DNA of 64,000 nt, taken from assembly GCF_000252125.1 (NCBI RefSeq), contig NZ_AHKF01000016.1, positions 62,001 through 126,000 on the forward strand, read 5' to 3'. Shown here in pieces: positions 26,478-35,844 of this stretch. The DNA comes from Flavobacterium frigoris PS1 (GTDB lineage: Bacteria; Bacteroidota; Bacteroidia; Flavobacteriales; Flavobacteriaceae). The stretch's first letter is position 1; each line of letters begins with the position of its first letter. The translations under genes were made by a program, and so were the position numbers. Below the pieces are notes generated by a model. It was not told the origin of the DNA, did not search any database, and saw nothing but the letters and a program-made list of their open reading frames with translations.

Positions 26478-26553
26478 GGCCGTGTTTCTTCAAGTTTTAA
26501 GTGTACAAGCAGCCGCACGTATGGAGTTGCATTAAAGTTACAAAAGAGTGACA

Positions 26554-28284
26554 TTATTTTACATTGAATGTTTCTTTTAGTGAAATTGCCTTTCCAGTTT
26601 CTGTAAAACCTTCAATGGTAACTTCAAATGTGCCTTTAACATCTGATGTGTAGAATGAAATCTCTTTGTTAAGATCAGCTGCAGGTATCCACGAAAGCTG
26701 ATTTCTGTAATCTGGGATTCTTTCATTTATTTTGATATCTGAATAATCAATTTTATTATACTGTTTTTTAATTGACGGCCTTTGGATTAATGGGTTCAAA
26801 ATATAGTTTTCTTTTATATCAGTTGTAAATTGATTTTTGGTCGTGGTAAAACTTATTAATCCATTAAAAAAACGAGGGCCTATATAATATGTTCCAGCAA
26901 TAACACTTATCTTATAAATATTTTTCATGTTGTAATTAAAGAGTTCGTTTACATTTTGTAAAAGCAAACCATCAATTAATACTAATGCTGGCTCAGGTAA
27001 TTGCGGATATATAGAATAATCATTTACATGTAAAGAGTAATTGTTGTTCTTATTTTTGTAATATAGTTCTTTAGTAATCTCTGTGATGTTTTCTTTTAAT
27101 GTTGGAAATCGGGTGAAATCATCAAGGATATACTCTTTTGCAAGTGGGAAGTAAAATACATTTGATTCATTTAGTGTACTGATACTATCTTTGCTTCTTT
27201 GATAGTATGCGTTTTCAATTTGGTTTGTTATAGATCGGTCTAATAGTGTTTGCTTCAAGCTAGCTGATAAATTAAAATCAGGCTGAATGTTTAATTTAGA
27301 GTAGTCAGGGGTATTAGGTTTGTCGAGCTCAATGGTATAGTTATCTGAATGTTCATTTATTACTTGTATAACTATATTAGGAGTATAGTAGGCTTTGTTT
27401 AGGTTAAAAATAAAATGCCCCATTTCATCTGTTTCTACAATTTTAAAAGCAGGCGATTTTCCAGGTAGAGACAATGCAATAGTTATATTTTGAAGATTAT
27501 CTGATTCTTTTGCTGATACTATTCTTCCAGAAATCATTTCTCCGCGAAGTTCAGGTAGTATTATTTTTTTTCGAACATCTAGCTTATCTGGGTTTGTGGT
27601 AGTGGAAATTTTAGCAAATTCATTTGCAGTAGTCTGATTTATGGTAGGTAATTCATCTGTTTTTCTAACAGAAAGTGAATAGCTTCCACTTCCGTTTGTG
27701 GTAACCGAAGGATCTATTTTTACTGTAACTTTTTCTCGATTAGCAAAAGTTTTTTTATTCAGTGCTATTCCGCTTTTTTGATTTGCTGATGATTCTTGAT
27801 AAGTTGTGTTTTTTGCAATTGTTACGCTATCTGTATTTTTTAGATTTAGCTTATTTGTTGAAAAGCCAGTTTCATTTGTTTGATATGGATTTATAATTTT
27901 GATGTCTATTTGGAACATCTTTGAAGTGGATAAATTTAGCATCCAACTTGTATAAGCAATTAGTTTGTAATTCCCAGTTTGAAGAGTTGTAGGTATAAAA
28001 TAATCTCCTTCGCCCGTTGCATTTTCAAGGAATATTTTGTCTTTAAATACAGAGTTGTTATTGTTGTCTATAAGTTCAATATAGGCTAATTTGCTAACTA
28101 GGCTAGGCGTTTTATCTGTATTTTTTATACAATAGAGCTTATAAAATAGGGTTTCACCAGAAACGAGTGTAGTTGTATTTATGTGTATAAATACTGTCTC
28201 ATCTAGGGTGATTACTTGTTGTGCTATAGTTAATTGTGTATTAATTAATACAAACAATAGGATTAGGTGCTTTAATTTGTCCAA
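26554..28284 (-). CDS. Secreted MG2/plug-like domain protein of a TonB-receptor operon
   Basis: The 576-aa protein has a signal peptide (ending at TIAQ, about residue 21). A beta-sandwich resembling macroglobulin MG2 follows (about 25-130; LVSGETLFYKLYC, GDYFIPTTLQTGNYKLIAYT). A carboxypeptidase-regulatory-like domain lies at about 245-320, and a segment like a TonB plug (about 430-485; ALVLIDGLLLQNVNEL, IYKISVIAG) near the end. Such proteins accompany TonB receptors in Bacteroidota; their role is unclear. The only plausible start is a TTG that overlaps the end of the DUF4249 gene by 13 bases, suggesting coupled translation. Confidence 0.7.
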   Translation of the reverse strand: MDKLKHLILLFVLINTQLTIAQQVITLDETVFIHINTTTLVSGETLFYKLYCIKNTDKTPSLVSKLAYIELIDNNNNSVFKDKIFLENATGEGDYFIPTTLQTGNYKLIAYTSWMLNLSTSKMFQIDIKIINPYQTNETGFSTNKLNLKNTDSVTIAKNTTYQESSANQKSGIALNKKTFANREKVTVKIDPSVTTNGSGSYSLSVRKTDELPTINQTTANEFAKISTTTNPDKLDVRKKIILPELRGEMISGRIVSAKESDNLQNITIALSLPGKSPAFKIVETDEMGHFIFNLNKAYYTPNIVIQVINEHSDNYTIELDKPNTPDYSKLNIQPDFNLSASLKQTLLDRSITNQIENAYYQRSKDSISTLNESNVFYFPLAKEYILDDFTRFPTLKENITEITKELYYKNKNNNYSLHVNDYSIYPQLPEPALVLIDGLLLQNVNELFNYNMKNIYKISVIAGTYYIGPRFFNGLISFTTTKNQFTTDIKENYILNPLIQRPSIKKQYNKIDYSDIKINERIPDYRNQLSWIPAADLNKEISFYTSDVKGTFEVTIEGFTETGKAISLKETFNVK

Positions 28285-29450
28285 AATGATGGTATTTTAT
28301 TAGATGAAAATGATGTGCAATCTCCGCATTCTACAGGGGTTAAAATATAATTCGAGCTATTATTAGAAATATAACTCATCAAGTTATTTTCGACGTTATA
28401 GATCAAACTAGGTCCTGAACAGTCATCTCCTCTAAAGCAGAAGGAAAATGGTATGTCATCACATTCAACGATGTAAGGAGGTTTTGGAGTGTTAGGGAAT
28501 ACGTCGTTATAATTGAAAAAAATTCTTTGAGAAGAAATAGATGCAACATCAAAATAGCCAATAACTTTTGTGTTAGAATCGCTAATGCATCTTATATTAC
28601 CGGTTATTATACCTGGTTGTTTTGGAGATAAAACGCTTGAAGAACTTGAGATGTCTCTCATTACTTTATGGAAATTATATGCTTCTAAATTTTCTACATA
28701 TTGCTTTACTAATACGCTGTATCTTTCTCCTATGATATAATTATTTTTGTTTATAAATCTAATTGGGAGGTTTACTCTGTCTTCTGTTTGGTCATTTGTA
28801 TTAAATAATATAATATCCGTTGAGTTTTTAGTCAAATAACAAACCCTTGTATTTATTGAATTGGGGATCAGCTGTATAGATTCGGTTCCGGTTACTGTTA
28901 GTTTCAAGGAGGACCATCTTGGCGCTACAATTTTATATGTTTCTTCATATTCATAGCGGTAATATTTTGAAGTGTTTGTAGGGTCGTAACTGTTGATATT
29001 AATTTGGACACCAATTTCATTGTCTTTATTTGTAGTAATGGTTGGGATTATGCTTTCTATTGGAGTGACCGTTGTTAGAGTTTCTGGAGTCGATTTATAT
29101 ACTTTACCGTCAGTAGTTTTAATTTCTAAGGTATATTCTCTATTGGGCAAAATTTGAAAAATAGATTGGGATATGTACATTCCAGATTTTTCATTAAATT
29201 TATATTCGTTATTGAGATTGTCTTTGAGGATGACTATGGCATCTTTTTCGGTCTCCACTCCATCATCTTCAAATCGAGCAGTTTTAGAAATTTTTATTTC
29301 TTGATTCTTAAGTTCATTTGTTAAAGTAGCCTCGACGACAATTGCTTCTTCGTATGTATTAGTTAGCAATGGATATGTTTCAGTACAGCTACTAAAAATG
29401 GTTACTAATAAAAGTAATAATAATATATGTTTAAGGTTGTCTATTTTCAT
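28272..29450 (-). CDS. DUF4249-family lipoprotein
   Basis: The 392-aa protein has lipobox FSSC (Cys22) and an N-terminal beta-sandwich (AIVVEATLTNELKNQEIKIS, residues about 35-130). Its C-terminal end, CGDCTSFSSNKIPSFW, matches the Cys-rich tail (CxxC then PxFW) typical of DUF4249 proteins. These lipoproteins are nearly always encoded beside a TonB-dependent receptor, as here, and are presumed surface partners of it. It starts 22 bases after the receptor stop. Substrate unknown. Confidence 0.85.
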   Translation of the reverse strand: MKIDNLKHILLLLLLVTIFSSCTETYPLLTNTYEEAIVVEATLTNELKNQEIKISKTARFEDDGVETEKDAIVILKDNLNNEYKFNEKSGMYISQSIFQILPNREYTLEIKTTDGKVYKSTPETLTTVTPIESIIPTITTNKDNEIGVQININSYDPTNTSKYYRYEYEETYKIVAPRWSSLKLTVTGTESIQLIPNSINTRVCYLTKNSTDIILFNTNDQTEDRVNLPIRFINKNNYIIGERYSVLVKQYVENLEAYNFHKVMRDISSSSSVLSPKQPGIITGNIRCISDSNTKVIGYFDVASISSQRIFFNYNDVFPNTPKPPYIVECDDIPFSFCFRGDDCSGPSLIYNVENNLMSYISNNSSNYILTPVECGDCTSFSSNKIPSFWTN

Positions 29451-29472
29451 TTCTTTAAAATCGTTTTGATAA

Positions 29473-32259
29473 TTAAAATTTAAAATTATAGGTAATACTA
29501 GGTACAGGTATTGAAAAAATAGATGTTTTATATCCTTTTATCTCTCCGTTTTTGTCAGTATTAAAATAAATTGAATACGGATTACTTCTTCCTAAAACAT
29601 TATAGACGGATATATTCCAAAAACTATGCGCTAGCTTTTTTATTTTATGATTTCCTTCGATATTTATACCTATATCTAGACGGATGTAATCAGGGATTCG
29701 GTATTGATTTCTGTCACTGTATAAAGTGTAATCTGAGTTGCCGTAATGGAAGGTTCCTATGGGATAGGTTATTGGTCTTCCAGTTTGGTACAAAAAGTTA
29801 GTCGATAAGCTATAACGTTTTGTGAATTTATAATTTAAAACGGCACTTAAATCATGAGGCTTGTCAAAATTTGCAGAAAAATAGTTGCCATTGTTTACTG
29901 TTTCTGAGTTAAACTCGCTATCAAGTTGGATAAAAGTTCGAGAGTAGGTATATCCAACCCATCCGTTTAAACGGCCTAATTGTTTTTTTAATAAAAACTC
30001 AACTCCATAGGCTCTTCCTTTACCCTGCAACAATTCTGTTTCAACATTTTCGTTTAATAATAATTGAGCACCCACTTTATAATCAAGAATATTTTCGGAT
30101 GTTTTATAATAGCCTTCTAAACTAAGTTCAATATCGGCAGTATTTATGTTTTTATAAAGTCCTAGCGAAAATTGGTTTGCGCTTTGTGGTTTGACATTGG
30201 TATCAGATAATTTCCAGGTATCCGTTGGCGATTGAGTAGTATTGCTTGATAGAAGATGGATGTATTGCCTGGTCATGTCAAAACCTGCTTTTATCGAAAA
30301 GTCATCAGTGATAAAGTAGCGTGCTGCTAAACGGGGCTCTATTCCGCCATAGGTTTTTATAAACTCATTATTATTGTAATGTTTAGTTCCAATTACTGTC
30401 TCATCGCTTAAAGGCAGGCCTTGCTGATAGAGGTTTACATCTGCTTCTCCCATGGAGGCATAAAAAGAATATCGTAAGCCTAAATCGATTAGTAATTTTT
30501 TACTTATTTTATAACTGTCAGATAAATAAATGGCAGATTCTAATGCCTTTTCTTTTGCAATGTCTGTCGAAATCAAAGTCGCATCTGGATTTGTGGGATG
30601 TTGATAACCTGGAGAGATATTATATAATTTACTTGATATTCCGTAAGAAATCGCGTGTTGTTTGTTAAGGGAATATTTTAGTTTTAACATCAATTGTGAT
30701 TCATTTACTTTGTATCCAAAATCAAAATCGTTGATGTTGTTTGAATTGTAGTCAATATTAAACTTGTATTCACTATTTGTAAAAATTAATGCAGCTTTGT
30801 TTCTCTTGTTAAAATCGTGGTCCCATTTTACAGATGCAAGTCGATTACTGTATTTATAAACAGAATCAGAACTAATGCTAAAACGGTCATGACTATAGTA
30901 AAGAGTTGTCTCAATGGAATTGTTTTCATTGAGAGTATTGTTGTACTTAAGAATTCCGTCATAAAAACCAGCTTGACTGTTTTTTAAATCTTCATCGTCT
31001 AAAGATTTTAATATCCAATCAGAGTAGGTGGCCCTTGCTCCAAGAAGAATACTAGACTTCCCTTTTGTTATAGGAGTACCAATAGTTAGATTTGATGTTA
31101 TAGGACCTATGGCTCCTTCACCAGAGAATTTATCTGGATCACCATTTTTTGTTGTAATATCGAATACTGAAGATAATCTACCTCCAAACTCTGCTGGAAT
31201 ACTTCCTTTATAGATTTCAGCTTTTCGAGCTGTATAGGGATTTATAGCAGAGAAAAATCCTAAAAAATGTTGCGGATTATACATTACTGCATCATCTAAA
31301 AGAATTAAGTTTTGGTCTTCTTTTCCTCCTCGGACATTAAATCCAGCAGAACCTTCTCCAGTAGTTTTTATGCCAGGGAAAGTAGTTGCTATTTTTAAAA
31401 TATCTCGTTCTCCCAGTATTAGTGGGACATTTTTCATAGCTACTAAATCGATGGAAACTAGTCCTGAAACAACAGTTTCTGTAGTTTTTGCCCTTCCGTT
31501 TTTCACTATTACTTCATCTAATAAGTTGGTGTCTTCTTGAACTTCTATATCAAGTAATCCATCGTTATAAACCATTACTGTTTGTGTAATTTTTTTGAAG
31601 TTTATTGATTTTATTTCTATAATATTAATTCCTATCGGGACTTGTAATGTATAATATCCTTGAGTGTCACTTGTACCACTTATATTTTTTCCTTTTATGT
31701 TTATGTAAACATTTGGCTCAGGTTTATTAGTAGCTCCATTTTTTATATATCCAGATAAAGTGCAATTTACCTTGTTTGTTATGTCAGATTCTTTACCGAT
31801 AAATTTAATAGATGCGTTTCTTTTTGAACCAAAATTCTTAATTGAATCATATTGTTTATAAAATATTGGGTTTTGTAACGCTTTATCGCTCACTTTGTCT
31901 GAACTATTTGAATTTGAATTAGCGAAATAATTTGACGCTAGACTGTCGTGAATTCTGTTATTATTTGTTAATATTATTTTCTTGTTAAGAATTAGGAAAT
32001 TAATATTTGTATTGCTGAAAATTTTATCTAGTAATTCTTCGATCGAAATGTTAGTATAGCTAGCAGTTACTAATTCCTTATTTGTTTGGATCCATTCTGG
32101 CTTAAAGTAAAATTTGTAAGAGGACGAATTTTCAATAGTTTGAATTATGGTTGTCAAATCAGAATTTTTAAAATCAAATGAAAATTTATCTTTTGTTTCC
32201 TGGGCAAGGGCTATTTGATTGGAAATCAGAATTAATATAATTAAAAGAAACTTTCTCAT
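29473..32259 (-). CDS. TonB-dependent receptor with N-terminal STN domain
   Basis: The 928-aa outer-membrane receptor has a signal peptide ending at ALAQ and a secretin/TonB short N-terminal (STN) domain (about 25-100; FDFKNSDLTTIIQTIE). A carboxypeptidase-regulatory-like domain follows (about 165-245), then a TonB-box-like LLDEVIVKNGR, a plug (about 260-370; FNVRGGKEDQNLILLDDAV) and a 22-strand-type barrel ending in ITYNFKF. STN domains often link receptors to anti-sigma factor signalling, but no FecR/ECF pair is nearby. This receptor/DUF4249 arrangement differs from SusC/SusD pairs and its ligand is unknown. Confidence 0.92.
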   Translation of the reverse strand: MRKFLLIILILISNQIALAQETKDKFSFDFKNSDLTTIIQTIENSSSYKFYFKPEWIQTNKELVTASYTNISIEELLDKIFSNTNINFLILNKKIILTNNNRIHDSLASNYFANSNSNSSDKVSDKALQNPIFYKQYDSIKNFGSKRNASIKFIGKESDITNKVNCTLSGYIKNGATNKPEPNVYINIKGKNISGTSDTQGYYTLQVPIGINIIEIKSINFKKITQTVMVYNDGLLDIEVQEDTNLLDEVIVKNGRAKTTETVVSGLVSIDLVAMKNVPLILGERDILKIATTFPGIKTTGEGSAGFNVRGGKEDQNLILLDDAVMYNPQHFLGFFSAINPYTARKAEIYKGSIPAEFGGRLSSVFDITTKNGDPDKFSGEGAIGPITSNLTIGTPITKGKSSILLGARATYSDWILKSLDDEDLKNSQAGFYDGILKYNNTLNENNSIETTLYYSHDRFSISSDSVYKYSNRLASVKWDHDFNKRNKAALIFTNSEYKFNIDYNSNNINDFDFGYKVNESQLMLKLKYSLNKQHAISYGISSKLYNISPGYQHPTNPDATLISTDIAKEKALESAIYLSDSYKISKKLLIDLGLRYSFYASMGEADVNLYQQGLPLSDETVIGTKHYNNNEFIKTYGGIEPRLAARYFITDDFSIKAGFDMTRQYIHLLSSNTTQSPTDTWKLSDTNVKPQSANQFSLGLYKNINTADIELSLEGYYKTSENILDYKVGAQLLLNENVETELLQGKGRAYGVEFLLKKQLGRLNGWVGYTYSRTFIQLDSEFNSETVNNGNYFSANFDKPHDLSAVLNYKFTKRYSLSTNFLYQTGRPITYPIGTFHYGNSDYTLYSDRNQYRIPDYIRLDIGINIEGNHKIKKLAHSFWNISVYNVLGRSNPYSIYFNTDKNGEIKGYKTSIFSIPVPSITYNFKF

Positions 32260-32263
32260 GGGT

Positions 32264-33016
32264 TTATTTGGTTATTTTTGTTTGAGAAATATTAATATAT
32301 TTCATTAGATTTAACATAAATTGACCGTAGTCAGATGTTTTTAAATTTCTGTGCGTAGAGTAAAAATCATTAATTCCTTTTTTTTGGCGAGGAAAGATTT
32401 TTATGATATCATTTTTGCTATCTGTGCTATAAAAAACATTGTCAAAGGAGATGAAAAATTGATTGTCTTCGGGGAAATTATAATACACTCCATCATCATT
32501 TATTCTTTTAGCAAGTTTTTTTTGATGTTTTATATAAAAGTTGAAATTGTCGTTAAGTCTTTCTAATTCATAATAGCCGCTCGTTAATTGAGCTAAGGAA
32601 GATTCATTTTGGTTGATTTTAACGAAGTTTTTATCATTTATATAAAAGGAGTTTACTTTGTCTTGTATGAGAATTATACCAATGTGTTCAGACTCTCCGT
32701 AGGGATTTAATATTAGTTCATCTTTGTAAATATTGTATTTAATGTTTACGTTATAGTAATTTTGTCCCTCATAATTGATGTTACCTCTAGTATATTTATT
32801 AGTAATAAGGTACATGTTATTTGTTCCAATTGTTTTATAGGTATCGGTATAGAATGGACCATTATTTATATCTAAATTTTCTCGGCCTACTATGTTATCA
32901 AACCAATTGTGTAGCGATTCTTCTTGTTGTGTCTGACTATTGACAGTAAAAGTATTACAAATTAGAGATAGTAAGAAAACAGAACGTAATCGATTTAGGA
33001 ATTTTAAAATTGCCAT
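32264..33016 (-). CDS. Secreted protein of unknown function, first gene of the TonB-receptor operon
   Basis: I chose the ATG at 33016 (250 aa) because it opens a good signal peptide (MAILKFLNRLRSVFLLSLIC ... NSQ). The longer frame begins at a TTG (33055) that lies inside a -7 promoter box. The mature protein is rich in Asn, Tyr and Lys with beta-strand spacing (NYEGQNYYNVNIKYNIYKDELIL). No family is recognised. It is 4 bases before the receptor gene, so they are co-transcribed, and genes of this size often head such receptor operons in Flavobacteria. Confidence 0.68.
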   Translation of the reverse strand: MAILKFLNRLRSVFLLSLICNTFTVNSQTQQEESLHNWFDNIVGRENLDINNGPFYTDTYKTIGTNNMYLITNKYTRGNINYEGQNYYNVNIKYNIYKDELILNPYGESEHIGIILIQDKVNSFYINDKNFVKINQNESSLAQLTSGYYELERLNDNFNFYIKHQKKLAKRINDDGVYYNFPEDNQFFISFDNVFYSTDSKNDIIKIFPRQKKGINDFYSTHRNLKTSDYGQFMLNLMKYINISQTKITK

Positions 33017-33052
33017 ACACTTTTTTAATTTGTTAAAAAGAAAGGTTTTTAA

Positions 33053-33060
33053 CAAATATA
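33053..33060 (-). promoter_or_regulatory. Candidate -7 box of the receptor operon
   Basis: Minus-strand TATATTTG fits TAnnTTTG and lies 36 bases before the ATG at 33016. It overlaps the alternative TTG start and argues against it. No clear -33 TTG. Confidence 0.4.
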
Positions 33061-33109
33061 TGGGAATTTTCTGAATTTTATGATATTTTTTTATTTCTTT
33101 TTTAAAGAC

Positions 33110-33145
33110 AAAAACCCCAATTCAAATGAATGAATTGGGGTTTTT
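33110..33145. terminator. Terminator between pnp and the receptor operon
   Basis: A perfect 15-bp inverted repeat (AAAAACCCCAATTCA and its complement, 33110-33124 and 33131-33145) encloses a 6-base loop with A/T tracts on both sides. It lies just after the pnp stop on the minus strand. Confidence 0.85.
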
Positions 33146-33177
33146 TATAAATAAACCTTTAGTAAACTAAGATCTGA

Positions 33178-35319
33178 TTACTCTTTTCTTTCCTCACGTG
33201 GAGGTCTTGGCATAAGTGCTTTTCTTGACACTTTTTCTTTTCTAGTTTTTGGATCCATACCTAAGTATTTCACTTCAAAAACATCACCCATGTTAACTAC
33301 ATCAGAAACATTTTCTGTGCGTTCCCAAGCTAATTCAGATACGTGTAATAAAACTTCGTTTCCTGGAGCTGCTGTATATTCTACAACTGCACCAAAATCT
33401 AGCATTTTGATTACTTTTACTTCATAAGACTCATTCATTTGAGGCTTGAAAGTGATTGATTTAATTTTAGCCAATACTGCTTCAATTCCTGCAGGATCTG
33501 TTCCTAAGATTTCAATAACTCCTTCTTCAGTAGCTGGATCTTCATTAATAACAATTGTTGTTCCAGTTGTTTTTTGTAATTCTTGAATCACTTTTCCACC
33601 AGGTCCAATTAATGCTCCAATAAAAGCATTAGGAATTCTTCTAGTAATAATTTTTGGAGCGTAAGCTTTAACATCTTCTTTTGGAGCTGCTAAAGTTTCG
33701 ATTAATTTACCAAGGATATGTAAACGACCTTCACGAGCTTGTGCTAGTGCAGCTTCCATAATTTCGTATTTCAATCCATCAATCTTGATGTCCATTTGAC
33801 AAGCAGTAATTCCTTCAGAAGTTCCTGTTACCTTGAAGTCCATATCTCCTAAGTGATCTTCATCACCAAGAATGTCAGACAATACAGCATAACGATCTCC
33901 ATCAGTAATTAATCCCATTGCAATTCCTGAAACGGGACGAATCATTTGGATACCTGCATCCATTAGGGATAATGTTCCAGCACAAACTGTAGCCATAGAA
34001 GATGAACCGTTAGATTCTAATACTTCAGATACTACACGAATTGTGTAAGGACAATCAGCAGGAATCATGTTTTTCAAAGCTCTTTGCGCTAAGTTTCCGT
34101 GACCTACTTCTCTTCTTGAAGTTCCTCTTAAAGGACGAGCTTCACCAGTAGAGAAAGGAGGGAAGTTATAATGCAAGTAGAATTTTTCTTCTCCTTGTTG
34201 AGATGGTGAGTCAATTTGGTTTGCTTCTCTAGATGTTCCTAAAGTTGCTGTAGCCAATGCTTGAGTTTCCCCACGTGTAAATAAGGCAGATCCGTGTACA
34301 GATGGTAAGTAATCTACTTCACACCAGATAGGTCTGATTTCTGTAGTTTTTCTTCCGTCTAAACGTGTTCCTAAATCTAGAGTTACGTTACGAACTGCTT
34401 CTTTATTGGTTTTTTTGAAATATTTAGAAACTAAATCTCCGTCAGCTGCCAATTCTTCTTCAGTAAATAAAGCTTTAACTTCTTCTTTAACTTCGTCAAA
34501 TGCAGCTGTACGTTCTTGTTTAGATGAACCTTGGCTAGCAATAGCGTAAATTTTATCGTAAGATGCTGCTTTTACTTTAGCGTAAATAGCCTCGTCTTCT
34601 CTTTCTCCTTCGTACGTTCTAGTCTCTTTTTTTCCAAAAGCGGCTTGTAAACGTAGTTGAGCAGAAATTTGATTTTTAATGTGTTCGTGTGCAAATTTAA
34701 TCGCTTCAAGCATTTCTGCTTCTGAAATTTCTTTCATTTCACCTTCTACCATTGCGATAGAGTCCATTGAAGCTCCAATCATCATATCAATATCTGATAA
34801 GTCTAATTGTGCACGGCTTGGGTTGATTATGAATTTTCCGTCAACACGACCAACTCTAGCTTCAGAGATTAATGTTTCGAAAGGAATGTCAGACAAAGCT
34901 AAAGCTGCTGATGCTGCTAAGCCTGCTAATGCATCTGGCATTACATCCTCGTCAAAAGACATTAATTGAATCATTACTTGAACTTCGGCATGATAGTCGT
35001 CTGGGAAAAGTGGACGTAAAACACGGTCTACTAAACGCATTGTTAACACTTCGCTATCGCTTGGTCTTGCTTCTCTTTTGAAAAAACCACCTGGAAAACG
35101 TCCTGCTGCAGCAAATTTTTCGCGATAATCTACTGTTAAAGGTAAAAAGTCGATACCTGGACTTGCTTTTCTTGAAGATACTACTGTTCCTAAAATAACA
35201 GTTTTTCCTATTCTTACTACTACAGATCCATCAGCTTGTTTGGCTAAACGACCTGTCTCGATTGTGATGTTTCTTCCATCACCTAAATCGATACTTTCTA
35301 CAAATAATTGTGGAATCAT
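33178..35319 (-). CDS. pnp: Polynucleotide phosphorylase
   Basis: The 713-aa enzyme degrades RNA 3'-to-5' by phosphorolysis. Two RNase PH-like domains (about 15-230 and 320-545; [33 protein letters not shown]) carry the phosphate site. They are followed by a KH domain (about 556-615, GxxG in [11 protein letters not shown]) and an S1 RNA-binding domain (about 625-695). Length and order are standard. It lies downstream of rpsO, as in many bacteria, but a terminator and 150 bases separate them. Confidence 0.98.
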   Translation of the reverse strand: MIPQLFVESIDLGDGRNITIETGRLAKQADGSVVVRIGKTVILGTVVSSRKASPGIDFLPLTVDYREKFAAAGRFPGGFFKREARPSDSEVLTMRLVDRVLRPLFPDDYHAEVQVMIQLMSFDEDVMPDALAGLAASAALALSDIPFETLISEARVGRVDGKFIINPSRAQLDLSDIDMMIGASMDSIAMVEGEMKEISEAEMLEAIKFAHEHIKNQISAQLRLQAAFGKKETRTYEGEREDEAIYAKVKAASYDKIYAIASQGSSKQERTAAFDEVKEEVKALFTEEELAADGDLVSKYFKKTNKEAVRNVTLDLGTRLDGRKTTEIRPIWCEVDYLPSVHGSALFTRGETQALATATLGTSREANQIDSPSQQGEEKFYLHYNFPPFSTGEARPLRGTSRREVGHGNLAQRALKNMIPADCPYTIRVVSEVLESNGSSSMATVCAGTLSLMDAGIQMIRPVSGIAMGLITDGDRYAVLSDILGDEDHLGDMDFKVTGTSEGITACQMDIKIDGLKYEIMEAALAQAREGRLHILGKLIETLAAPKEDVKAYAPKIITRRIPNAFIGALIGPGGKVIQELQKTTGTTIVINEDPATEEGVIEILGTDPAGIEAVLAKIKSITFKPQMNESYEVKVIKMLDFGAVVEYTAAPGNEVLLHVSELAWERTENVSDVVNMGDVFEVKYLGMDPKTRKEKVSRKALMPRPPREERKE

Positions 35320-35437
35320 AAATTTAATTTATTAGTTAAACATGGGTTCTAGTTGTGTTGTAGTTGTTGTTTGCGTAGTTAATGCCTAAAACCCAATGAA
35401 AAACCAAACTTTTTTTATTATTATGTATAAAAACAAA

Positions 35438-35461
35438 AAGAGGCACTTGCGCGCCTCTTTA
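35438..35461 (-). terminator. Terminator after rpsO
   Basis: Stem AAAGAGGC/GCCTCTTT (35438-35445, 35454-35461) with an 8-base loop. On the minus strand it is followed by TTTTTGTTTTT, placing it between rpsO and pnp. It may be partial, letting some transcripts continue into pnp. Confidence 0.72.
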
Positions 35462-35470
35462 ATATATTGA

Positions 35471-35737
35471 TTATTTTCTAATACCCAATACTTTGATAAT
35501 CTCACGGTATCTGTTGATTTCTTTCTTTTTCAAGTAATCCAACAAAGATCTTCTTTTTCCAACTAGCAATACTAATGAACGCTCTGTGTTGTAATCGTGA
35601 CGATTTTTTTTCAAGTGTTCTGTTAGGTGGCTAATTCTGAAAGTGAACAAAGCAATTTGAGCTTCTGATTTACCTGTGTTTGTTTTTTCTCCGTGTTTAG
35701 CGAAGATTTCTTCTTTAATCTCTTTAGTTAAATACAT
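35471..35737 (-). CDS. rpsO: 30S ribosomal protein S15
   Basis: The 88-aa protein has the S15 core: TNTGKSEAQIALFTFRI, LTEHLKKNRHDYNTERSL and LVGKRRSLLDYLKKKE. It binds 16S rRNA in the platform of the small subunit. Length is typical. It has its own promoter-like box upstream and a terminator downstream. Confidence 0.98.
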   Translation of the reverse strand: MYLTKEIKEEIFAKHGEKTNTGKSEAQIALFTFRISHLTEHLKKNRHDYNTERSLVLLVGKRRSLLDYLKKKEINRYREIIKVLGIRK

Positions 35738-35793
35738 TCCAATATTTGTTTAATGATTTTTATGTATGTCTTACAGCTATTGTAATACGGCTG

Positions 35794-35801
35794 CAAAAGT
35801 A
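35794..35801 (-). promoter_or_regulatory. Candidate -7 box of rpsO
   Basis: Minus-strand TACTTTTG fits TAnnTTTG and lies 56 bases before the rpsO start. The upstream gene is on the same strand but ends far enough away that a separate promoter is expected. Confidence 0.5.
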
Positions 35802-35844
35802 CTATTTATTTTGGAGAAATCTAAAATAAATTTAATAATTAATG

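Noticed and set aside
26335-26535. 66-codon plus-strand frame
   Set aside because: It is the antisense strand of the rpoD pseudogene, which explains the sequence better.
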